In this document: piece by piece, positions 55,601 to 64,000 of the stretch | How positions within the stretch are numbered: position 1 is the first letter of the stretch | Layout of the letters: each line of letters begins with the position of its first letter | Source of the DNA: Corythucha ciliata | Taxonomy: Eukaryota > Arthropoda > Insecta > Hemiptera > Tingidae | DNA length: 64,000 nt | Direction: 5' to 3' | Assembly (NCBI GenBank): GCA_038030265.1 | Contig: CM075943.1 | Location: forward strand, 40,858,001-40,922,000 | Program-made: the position numbers and the translations under genes | Notes under the pieces: model-generated | Database searches by the model: none | Told to the model about the DNA's origin: nothing | What the model saw: the letters and a program-made list of their open reading frames with translations, nothing else

Positions 55601-57212
55601 TAAAATGGAGAAAAATCACTAATTCGCGGATATAGCGTAGAAGAAACTGTAATTCGCGGCTAAAATTGGGAAAAATCCAATATTCGGCTGTAATTGAAAA
55701 TTCACCAATCCTTGGAATCTGAGTGGAGGCAATTTGAGGGCTAAAAAAAATTTGAATGGGAGTTGAAATGAAGTCAGTTACACATTTCCATCGAGTTAAT
55801 TGATTGCTAACCCCAACTATAAGCTGTGTATTAGTTCTTTGAGGGCACTGGCTTCTGTAGATCTCTACAGTAAAGCTCCTTTAACTAATTTATTTCTATG
55901 TTTATCGTTTTGAAATACATATTCATTCATAATTCAAATGTGGTTTTTAGGTCATTTTTCTCGCCCACCTTCCCGCCTCCCTCATTTTGCTAGACGCGCT
56001 CCTTAGGACACGGATCCCGTCAGTGCGTTGGGGGGAAAAAACAATCTCGTGGAGTTAGCTTTTTCAAGCGCATCTGGCTCTTTCGCAATCCAATTTTGCG
56101 GTTTTGGCTCCTTCAAATGCGAAATTTCCTTAGGTTGGTGGATTTCAGACCCATTCTGCTGCTATCCTAGAGAGGAGAGAGGACTTTGAATGATTGGAAG
56201 GCTTTGAGACGTGTACCCCCCCCCCCCAGTCACCCCTATCAGTTCTGTCTTTTCCTCCTCTCCTGGGAAAATGTCTAGATCGGGCACTCAGTCACATAAA
56301 GGACATTCTCATCATATCATATTTTCAAAATCAAATCAAATTTTGAACTCACGTGTAGCTGTTGAACGATACGATCCAAATCCGACTGTATATCGTTTGT
56401 GGCACGCTGACCCGCCGACGAACAGTCAAACATATGCTCGGTGTCACACATGCAGTCCTGTCGTGCTTGATACTCCCGACTAAATTGAGCCGTATTTTCA
56501 AATTCTTCGATACAACCTTCTTCGCCTGTTTAGGGGCATTGATGTTGGTGTTGGGGGGGGGGGGTCTGTCAGTCTGATGCACGGTGGGGGGGGGGCATAA
56601 TTTAAAAGGAGAGTAGCGTACTTGTGAAATCAACGGGGCATGGGTTCGGTGGATTGCAGTAAGCTGGTAGATTATACTGTTTATTCTCCGATGACGCTGA
56701 TCCTTTTTGAAGTTCATTTTCCAAAGAGTCGTCCGACGAAGCTATTAAAAAAAAAAAAAAAACGTAATTTTAATTTCCGCTGTAACGGTTAACGGAAAAA
56801 AATCGTTCCTTATATTCATACCGCGCATGAACGGATTGGCCCAGAGTGAACTATGATGGAGGTACTCTTGATCCCTTGGAATCATCGGATTGTCCTGATA
56901 GTCAGGGTTGTCCTTGTAGGAGCGTGGAGCCATAAATTGTGGGGGAAAGGGGAGACCGTCGTTGCCGCTCTCATCGAAATACGTGTCCAAATCCTGTCCC
57001 ATTCTATCGACGACCTCGCGAAGAAGGGCCTCGCTCAGTCCTTGTTCCTGTATATGAAAAAAGAAGGTGGTTGTAGCGAAAATAATGTTTTAGTTCCGAT
57101 GGAGAGGGTACTAAGAAATTAGGAGAAAAGTTACTTTTACCTTCATAGGTGGAAGAAAGGCGAATGCGCCCAGGAAGTAGGCCCCCAGAAAAAGGAGACT
57201 AACCATTCCCAT
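49619..57212 (-). CDS. 7B2: Neuroendocrine protein 7B2 (secretogranin V); last exon missing
   Basis: Minus-strand coding exons with exact phase agreement are 57212-57141 (start, inside exon 57215-57141), 57047-56822, 56741-56622, 56525-56353 and 49669-49619. Exon 1 codes a signal peptide (MVSLLFLGAYFLGAFAF). Exon 2 codes LLREVVDRMGQDLDTYFD and RDQEYLHHSSLWANPFM, the conserved insect RDQEYxxHSSLW block. Exon 3 holds LPAYCNPPNPCPV, the proline-rich, cysteine-containing hallmark. Exon 4 holds GCIEEFENTAQFSREYQ and CMCDTEHMFDC. The 51-nt exon codes ANDDHKGLLSKKFAQMN. 7B2 is a secreted chaperone that binds pro-PC2 in the ER-Golgi and allows its activation, so it supports neuropeptide maturation. 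About 180 aa are accounted for. The C-terminal inhibitory peptide exon was not found and may lie below 49619 or outside the window. The 6.7-kb fourth intron is filled with repeats. Confidence 0.93.
49670..50840. other. 7B2 intron 4, left part
   Basis: No gene. C-run at 50041-50052. The pair ACAAGAAAATAGTATTTTCT near 50280 is a small palindrome. Confidence 0.5.
50490..50715 (+). other. CTGACGA / GAAACGTCGG repeat remnant
   Basis: CTGACGAAGGTCCACTTGTGG-like sequence at 50492 and GCGAAACGTCGGCCAGATAAA at 50690 are the two halves of a phrase found in arthropod Penelope-like and related elements, where CTGANGA ... GAAA forms a hammerhead-type core. Here they are about 180 bp apart, so a working ribozyme is unlikely. 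Weak assignment. Confidence 0.3.
50840..51240. repeat. Short array fragments in both orientations
   Basis: Forward units (TAGCCGCGATTTGGCGTATT) lie at 50850-50910 and reverse units (TTCGCGGCTAAAATGAAG) at 51200-51235. The sequence between has no gene. Confidence 0.5.
51650..53080 (+). repeat. 30-bp degenerate array, forward orientation (best example)
   Basis: About 45 diverged units. Around 52500-52640 four consecutive units are each exactly 30 bp, built as GCAGCGAATTAGCGCTTTTT plus ATTTATTTTA. Conserved positions are GCGAATTAG-G and the CAATTTTAGC junction. Stops are frequent, so it is not coding. Confidence 0.9.
53160..53531 (+). pseudogene. Integrase core fragment of a Mag-type LTR element
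   Basis: The frame contains GGIHVDFFGPI, ITDSYSKWPEIYEM, IVSDNGSQFTSEQFQDFC and SPPYHPATNGATENSF. The D-D-E catalytic residues are visible (D of HVDFF, D of SDNGSQ, E of ATENSF). There is no neighbouring pol or LTR, and reading frames end at 53531. The upstream 15-20 codons (53115-53160) are probably array-derived. It lies inside the 7B2 fourth intron, opposite strand. Confidence 0.88.
54085..54216. mobile_element. 132-bp MITE, TAA target duplication
   Basis: GGCCCCGTTCACAAG starts the element and its exact inverse CTTGTGAACGGGGCC ends it. TAA is duplicated at 54082-54084 and 54217-54219. The termini extend imperfectly with TCTATG and CATAGA. PIF/Harbinger-type by target site. Confidence 0.92.
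54670..55700 (-). repeat. 30-bp degenerate array, reverse orientation
   Basis: About 30 units such as GCTAATTCGCGGATATAGCG, TAATTCGCGGCTAAAATTGG and AATTCACGGCTAAAATGGAG. Chance frames run through it on both strands. Confidence 0.85.
55701..56352. other. 7B2 intron 4, right part
   Basis: C-run at 56216-56227. No other feature. The consensus donor GTGAGTTC of the 7B2 exon lies at 56352-56345 on the minus strand. Confidence 0.5.
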
Positions 57213-57215
57213 GTT

Positions 57216-60176
57216 CTGGAGAAAACAAAAGAGCTTTGGTTATTGATCATCGGGATCTATTAAGATACGAACTTAAGATATTCCGGGAGTACGTTGCACA
57301 ATAAATTGTTAATTCAGTACACAAAAATTGGCAATCCACTCCAAAAAAGGGCTCATTTTAATCAGAAGTTCACCTCTCCCCCGAAAAAACTTTCTCCATT
57401 TTTAAGTATTTAGCACTCTTGGATACTCAACCAGGGATGTGGGGATGTGTTTTAACGTCAGAGTTCATTATTTGTTAGAAAATATTCATATTCAATTCCG
57501 ACGCGATATACTGTGGAACCCCCTCGCTCTTTCGGGTGATAAGTTTTATTTCCCCGCAGTGCCGATGACAAAGCGGTGTACAAAAAAACAGCAGAATAAA
57601 AAAATGCCAACATAATTGCTTCGTCCTAATGCGTTTCAATTTGATACTGCTGAACAAATGTCAAATGTCGAGCAATGGCGCGAGGGTTGGGAGAAACTTA
57701 TTATGGAGAGGAGGCAAAATACAAATAAAAGACCTGAAAGCGGCACATTGTGCTACACGAGAAAATAGTTTCAAAAAACAAGTTGGAAAGAGGGATGGGG
57801 AGGGGTATTTTTCCAATAAAGCCTTCAGCCTTATTTTACCCCCTTCATTGCCATGCCACCCCTTTCTTTTCACATTCTTTTTTTTTGTCTCTCTCTCAAA
57901 AAAAAAAAAAAAATGTAATAAGGACACGCAAGTGGAAAAAACGTTCTCTCTTCGTAAGGTAAATAAATTAACTTTTTAAATAAGTCTCAGGTGAAAAACT
58001 TGGCTAAACTGTCCATCCCCTCTACTACTTTCCTCTCAAGAAAGATATTTAGAAGTCATGCTCGTTGCCCCCTGCCCTTTTATTATTTTTTTATTTTTCC
58101 TCCCTCAGAACGGACCTTTTACATCAGTGATAGAAAACAGAGTATAGTAGGAGTGGAGGGTGTGTGCGGAGTTGAAACCCGCATCATCTCAAAAAGGCCA
58201 CTGCCCCAAAACTACGTGGCTTAAACCGCCCGCCTCACCCCACCCAAAACCATCTCATTCAAAACATACATATATCTCTATACACACATTCAACAGGCCG
58301 GTACCACAAGGACGTCACTTTATTATTTTTGAATGGTCGTATGGAGTGCGGATTTAATTTAAATTTCACACCAAAGCTTCTAATTCTATAATTTAGCTAT
58401 TCGAATTTCCTTCTGCCCACGTTTTCGAATTCTGGGGCAAAAGTCGGTGGACTCGTGGATGATGGCGTGCGGTGAAGGGGGAAGAGGTTGAATTTAAAGG
58501 TCACAAAATTTCATTTGAGAAGAACTACGCCCTTATTTTTTCGCAAGATGTGGCAAACAAACGTTTTACTGCGTATTTCTGTGATAGCGTTTTTTATTTA
58601 TTACAAAAATGACACCTCCTGCTTATGAATAATGGGAAAATGAGGATCACAGGAATAATTTATCGATTAAATCGGATAAGAATTTCAGTGACTGATTGAA
58701 TATCATGGTGTAGTCGTACAAGAAGGCCACCAGATACGAGACACCGGGCTTACATTTTTTTTCTTTTTTAGCCACAGAGGCAAACCGCCCATCGATCCTT
58801 GTGAGGGAGGAATGAAGATTCAATATTTCAACTAATAACGTTAACGTTGAACGTTATTCATGAATAAGACAAGCCAAAAAATGAACCGAGTACTTACGGC
58901 GTAACCACCTGTTTCACCCTTAGTCCATCAAAGCGGAGATTGGGACTGGAAAAAGAGAGAAAAAACACACGAGTGGGGGAAGTTCAAGGGTGGGATGGAA
59001 TGGTAAGGTGGCAAAGCGGGGGGGGGGAATGTGCAGAGATGTCGGTGGCGTGGTTCGGGTTGAAAGAGGCGGCAGCGGGGGCGGTAAGGCCAAAGCGCAC
59101 CCGAAAGAGAAGGTTCGGGACTAACCACCCACCCACACAACTCATTGCAGTCAAGGTTGGAGTAAAAGACTCGGTGGGGGTGGGACGAAAATGGGGTGGA
59201 GAGGGATATGATAACCTGTGTGGAAAACAGAATCGTGCTGAAAAGGGTTGGCGCTTGGTGGTTTCTATTGATCCTGATACTCCCCCTCCTCTTCCCTCAG
59301 ACTACGCCTAGCCTTCAGAATGATTGGACTAAGGAAATGGTGGGGATCTGGCAAAGTCTCCTCATTCATAACGCCTGGCTCACTAACTGCCGGCGGCTGG
59401 TTTGGTGGGGGGAGGGCATTTTATACCCCCCCCCCCATTCCACCGTAGAGCCACTACGTCGAGCTTCCAGCGTCACCAACCGGTGGCACCGACGTCAAAA
59501 TACATTTTCCTCTCTTTCCCTATCACTAAAAAATCCCTGGATAATAAGTTGGAAATCAATGAAAAGCATGAAAATGATCAGGGGTGGGCAGTTGGACATG
59601 ACATATTGAACCTTTAATTACCTCACGACTACCATAATTATTAAAGTCTCCCGATAAGCTTGTGTCATCAAATCCATCGGCGAGGGAAGTGAAAAATTGA
59701 AAATTTAAACTTGAAAGAACGTGGGAGATGCCAGATCTCCGGTCTCCGGTGAGGCCGAGAATCTCCTGGCCAAAATATTTGAACCGCACACGAAATTTAT
59801 GTTTTTTGAAGGAGCGAAATCGCTCCACACTAGGGTTTCTACAATAACTCGACTGTTTCCGGTGAAGGGTTCTTTAAAACCCCTTAGCCTGAGCCCGAAT
59901 TATCTGATGCTAAACCTCGAAATCAAAGGTTTGGGATCTTAAATTCAGTGACGAGGCGTCCGGTCATCGATAGATTCGCCGATGACTAGATTTTTCTTCG
60001 GAAATGAAGGAATACTTGTTGGAAATATTTTTCTTAGAAAATTCCCTTCTTGGAGTAAAAAAAAATGATTTAAACAACGATAATTTCACTCAACTGAGTT
60101 CATAGGAGAGTTAGGAGGTCTGTTTTTGATCAACTAGAAGAATACTAGAGCGATCCATTGGGTCTTAACAGCGTAA
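57216..60176. other. Unassigned stretch upstream of 7B2
   Basis: The start exon of 7B2 begins at an acceptor (57216-57217), so an untranslated first exon lies upstream here on the minus strand. A consensus donor, GTAAGTAC reading down from 58897, is one candidate for its end. G- and C-runs occur at 59019-59027 and 59425-59435. Frames at 58928-59609 lack motifs. Confidence 0.4.
59727..59925. repeat. Dispersed repeat shared with 51288 and 62075
   Basis: 59728-59775 repeats the CCAGATCTCCGGTCTCCGG region found at 51294-51350. 59857-59925 (CCGGTGAAGGG ... CCCGAATTATCTGATGCT) repeats 62078-62136. This may be a deletion derivative of the element at 51285-54630. Confidence 0.6.
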
Positions 60177-60993
60177 GGCGCTGTTCAAACGAGGCGGTTT
60201 GCCGCGCGGCAGACCGCTAAAGATTATCGCGAGGGGAGAAAGAACACACAAGAGTGAATGGGTCTGTTCACACAAGGCGGTGGCGGCGCGGCAACCGCGG
60301 CGGCAGAAATTTCTGCCGCGTGTTGAGGCGGTTTTAAAAAGCGGCAGCAGTGCCGCTTTGAAGGAAAACACATAGAACTATACATGAGTGTTCAAACGGA
60401 GCGGCGCGGCAGCGGCACCGCTTCAAAGGAGAACATTGCCTGCATGTCCTTAAGGGGACGGGTGCCACGGAGGATTCAGATCTATGCTTTCTGCAATTGT
60501 TTTGTTTGCACTGGCTACCGATAAATTTTATTACGGAGCTTTGTCTTTTTTCATTCAGTATGTACAAGTTGTGTACGGAGGAGGAATGTGCCTAAAAAAT
60601 TTGTCAAACTGTCTCTTTTCATCTCTGGCCTCGTTTTACTGATGAACCCACACTCTTCTGCAGGGTATCCACACTCCTGCAGGGAATCCACAAGTCCACA
60701 ACTTTCATCTACGGCGCAAAATGTTTTCCTCCTTTTGTCGCGACATTGACTAATAATCGAGAAAAAAAAATGAAGAGGCAGTAGGAAAGATGAGAAGCGT
60801 AGGGACGCACATCGCTATCCACTCCATTTCAGCTCGAGGTGGCGACGGCAAAAAAAACGCTGACGTCGTACCACGCGGTATAACCGCCTTGTTTGAATAG
60901 CCCAAATCGCGGCGTGTGAACAGAAAGGCGGCGGCGGTTTTTTACCGTGGCAGCCTTAATCGCGTGGCGAAACCGCCTCGTTTGAACAGTGCC
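60177..60993. mobile_element. 817-bp GC-rich MITE, TAA target duplication
   Basis: Terminal inverted repeats are GGCGCTGTTCAAACGAGGCG (left) and GGCACTGTTCAAACGAGGCG (right, inverted), both continuing GTTT. TAA flanks each end (60174-60176 and 60994-60996). Several further TTCAAACG- or TTCACAC-linked GGCGG/CCGCC palindromes lie inside (60265, 60300, 60395, 60910). No coding. PIF/Harbinger-type by target site. Confidence 0.92.
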
Positions 60994-60996
60994 TAA

Positions 60997-61760
60997 CAGA
61001 ACAGATGCGCTAACTTTACAGAATCCAATCTCCCTCCCTCGAATTCCCGTCCACTCATTCGTGTATTCGTCAAGCTGTTTCCTTCTCTTTCTCGCGCGTT
61101 AGAAAAACAGCTCTACTCATCGCTTCTTCGGTCGAATCCGGTTCCTCTCGGCATCTCAGCTCATTGTGCGAACGGTCGTGGTCGGCATTCGGCAACGGCT
61201 CCTTTCCAAATATTTTCCTGGCGTTTATTTCATTTTTCATCTCTTTTCAGGGTTTGAATTTTGTTTCTCTTGAATTTGGTGCAGGTTCTCCAGTTTTTAA
61301 AATGGTATTTTACGTGAGATCGTTAATCGTTCCGTTTGTAGAGACGAAGCTCCGTATTTTTAAAAGGATCTCTTGTGTGCTGAAAAATGTGAATAATTCC
61401 GACGGAGCATTTCAGGAAAAATGCATTTTGTTTTAGAGACAATTAACTGAAATCCCCTAATAATTCGATTGATAATTCAATTGATGTATACAACAATGGA
61501 TGAAAATTAGGCACAATAGAATTGTGCCATAAGTAGAAATGTATCATATAGCAAAATCGAGCAGGCCAGAATGCTTGTTAGAGGTTCTGGAAAGCGAAAA
61601 ATATGCATTATGAGCAAGACCAAATTTATTTTATGGATAATATTTGCCCTCATAACAGAAAAGGGTGTGTGAAGAGGGGGGAGGGGTACACACGTGGAGA
61701 TGACCGGCCAAAAAGTCCACGCGCCGCCACTTTCTTTTGTTATGTAGGAGGAAATTGCCA
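60997..61760. other. Unassigned stretch
   Basis: 61020-61250 is less AT-rich and somewhat like a promoter/leader region. The plus frame from 61164 has no recognisable motif. No gene can be supported. Confidence 0.35.
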
Positions 61761-62260
61761 ATGTCTAAATCAAAACTGTCAGTTCCTGTAGCGAAATTAA
61801 TAGTTTTTCAAGACAAAATTGACAGTTTCTAGGATTGAATTTACAGTTTTGAATGACGAAATGGACAGTTTCCGGGACGAAATTGACAGTTTCTCGAACG
61901 AAATAGACAGTTTCAGAGGCCAAATGCCCATTGATAGTTCCTAGGATGAAATTAGCAGTTTTAAACGACAAAATTCACAAGTTTGAGCTACGGAATTGAT
62001 AGTTTCGAATGACGAAATTGACAGTTTCAGCTCTAGATTGGCAGTTTCTAGTATCTACTAACAAAAAGACTCCTTCCGGTGAAGGAACTTGAAAACCCCA
62101 TGGTCTGAGCTCTGAGCCCGAATTGTCTGATGCTCCCTCGTTTTGGGATTTTTTTTTTTATGTGGAAGGAAATTGCATGACAGTTTCTAAATCAAAACTG
62201 TCAGTTCCTAAGGCGAAATTGATAGTTTTGTAAGACAAAATTGACAGTTTTCGAGGGGGC
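61760..62260 (-). repeat. Degenerate array, GACGAAATTGACAGTTTC type
   Basis: About 15 units of 25-30 bp around GAAATTGACAGTTTC at 61770-62050 and again at 62160-62255. Between them lies the CCGGTGAAGG module shared with 59857. Confidence 0.8.
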
Positions 62261-62700
62261 GGGGGCTCAGAAAATCCACAGTTCTGAACCAGAATTCTCG
62301 CCGATCACGAATAGCCAGTTTGGTGATTGTTAGGGCAGCCGTTTTTATGGCATCAACGGTCTGGCTATTTTTGGTGCGCGAATGGCATAGTTTTTGCCTT
62401 TTTAAGATCACATGATCGTTAGTATAAGTCTTTCCAACGCGCGAATCTGTTCAGTTTAGTTATTTTTTAGGGTGTGAGTATGACACACTATGGTCATTTT
62501 TTGGGCGCAGATCAGTCAGTGTAGTCACGAATACCAAAGAGCGGGAGGGGAATGACCAGTTTGACCAATTTTAGAGCGAAACACTTCGAAGATCGAAATT
62601 GTTAGGACGTTTGGGGTTATTTTAGGGCACGAATTGTCAGTTTTGCCATTTTCAAGAGTGTGCGGAATGGTCTATTTGGCCAATTTTGAACCGCGAATAC
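62260..62700 (+). repeat. Degenerate array, CAGTTTGGCCATTTT type
   Basis: Units such as GAATAGCCAGTTTGGTGATT and GAATTGTCAGTTTTGCCATT. Same family as 36780-38720. Confidence 0.65.
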
Positions 62701-62749
62701 ACGGCCACTGTAGCCAAGGGGAATTGGTTTTTTGAATCGGCGTCAACAC

Positions 62750-64000
62750 CCAGAAGCGCAAATGCACGCCAAAAATCGAGAAAATGCTGAAGTACGCGCC
62801 AGAAATGGAGGAAAAACACCAATTCGACGATAACATTGAGAAGAGTGCAAATTCGAGCCTACGATCTGGGGGGGGGGGGGAATCGTTCGTTCGTGCCGAT
62901 AAAAACCTTCTGATTCGTGGGTAAATTGGAGACAAAAATTGCTGATTTACGTAAAAATTTGAAGACAGCGCTAAAATGAAGAAAAATTCAATTCATGGGG
63001 AGACAAACGCTAGTCTGAGGAAATAATTGACAAAAAGTGCTAATTCATGCCTAAATTACGTGTGGATTCGCGCTTAGAATGGAGAAAAAGCACCCATTCG
63101 CGAATAAAATTAAAAAACGCGCTGGTTCACGCCTAAATTTTTTCCCTAAAATTGAGAATAAACGCTAGTTTATGTTTGAAAATTGTGCAAATGGCGTTAA
63201 CCGCGGGTTTGATAAATAAAAAGCATATTCGAGGATAGAATTGTAAAAACCCCTATTTTGCGGATATGTGTATTTGACAAAAGCGGCTAATTTGGGATTA
63301 AAGTGGATAAAAAGCGTTAATTATTCGCGCCAAAATTTGAGGGAAAAAGCTACTCGAGCCCTGAATGGAGAAAAAAACTAATTCACAGGTAAAATAGAGA
63401 AGAAATAAATGAAAACGCTGATCTGAGGATACAATAATTGAGAAAATGAGCTAATTTGCGATTACAATTGAGAAAAAACGCCAATTTGCAACTAACATCC
63501 GGAAAATGTGCTAATACCAACTCGCGAAGAATATTTAAACAACTTTTCTGAGGTAGTGCATAAAGAATCTGAAGTCAGCTCGGACTCGATTTTTTTCACG
63601 AACACCATACTTCTATTCCCGTAGGGAACATGGAAGTAAAAAGCGCTAATTCACGCCTAAAATTTGGAAAAATCGCTAAATTCGCGCCTAAAATGAAAAA
63701 AAACAACAAAAAAACGACCATTTCCGCTTGATATTGTGAAAAAATCCTAATCGTGGCTAAATGTATAAAAATCATATTCGCGGATGCGAATAATAATAAG
63801 TCGGCGCGTGTTGATGAGAAAATAGGCTATTTTGGGATTAAAATTGAGAAAAGGCACTAAATGGCGCCTAAAATTGGAAAAAACGCTAATTGGCCGCTAA
63901 AAGTAGGAAACAGCCCACAATTAGCGGCTAAAATTGGGAAGACGCCTATTCGCGGTATATGGATGCAACTTCGTGGCTTAAATTGAGAAAAAGTCGTAAT
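62750..64000 (-). repeat. 30-bp degenerate array, reverse orientation, runs off the window
   Basis: About 38 diverged units, for example AAGCGCTAATTCACGCCTAA and GCTAATTGGCCGCTAAAAGT. G-run at 62869-62880. The block continues past the window end. Confidence 0.85.

Noticed and set aside
58928..59609. Overlapping frames on both strands in the G-rich stretch
   Set aside because: Low-complexity runs (poly-G, poly-C) generate proline- and glycine-rich chance frames; no supporting motif.

Overview
The window is eukaryotic nuclear DNA, almost certainly from an insect. The evidence is short GT-AG introns, a gustatory receptor and an odorant receptor of the insect-specific seven-transmembrane families, the neuroendocrine protein 7B2, and many decayed arthropod-type transposons (Ty3/mdg-like LTR elements, hAT, Jockey LINE, TA/TAA-flanked MITEs). 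A hemipteran such as a whitefly is a guess from style and base composition, not shown by sequence. Most open frames are accidental; only a few percent of the window is host coding.

Three host genes can be reconstructed exon by exon with matching splice phases. (1) An odorant receptor on the minus strand at 13804-15509: six exons, with the N-terminal exon not found. (2) A four-exon gustatory receptor on the plus strand at 42285-43598, 362 aa, apparently complete and ending in the diagnostic TYLVILVQF motif. (3) A 7B2 (secretogranin V, the PC2 chaperone) gene on the minus strand at 49619-57212: start exon, three core exons with LPAYCNPPNPCPV and the conserved cysteine region, a 6.7-kb intron full of repeats, and a 51-nt exon. 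The last C-terminal exon was not located. All three act in secretion or sensory membranes; nothing suggests they form a cluster with a shared function.

Region by region: 1-250 is a 15-bp minisatellite of RFX/X-box palindromes. 0.25-9 kb is mostly unassigned, with one MITE and a GC-rich LTR-like block ending at a tRNA-Arg-like primer site. 9.2-13 kb holds degenerate arrays and a broken gag gene interrupted by a 736-bp MITE. 13.8-15.5 kb is the odorant receptor. 16.7-22.5 kb is a decayed Mag-type pol gene split by a 3.8-kb hAT element with a perfect 8-bp target duplication. 23.4-28.9 kb is a nearly full-length but frameshifted LTR element with very short (about 100 bp) LTRs. 29-41 kb is MITEs, foldback elements and arrays, with a 5'-truncated Jockey copy. 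42-43.6 kb is the gustatory receptor. 44-57 kb is arrays inside and beside the 7B2 gene. 57-64 kb is unassigned sequence, an 817-bp GC-rich MITE and more arrays.

The strongest unexplained signal is a set of short-period (about 30 bp) degenerate tandem arrays, chiefly one with the core GAATTAGCGCTTTTTCTCAA, recurring in more than a dozen blocks in both orientations. In two places a forward block lies between transposon-like termini, and at 44.7-46.8 kb both flanks are arrays of the opposite orientation. This suggests that these arrays travel as the body of non-autonomous DNA transposons.
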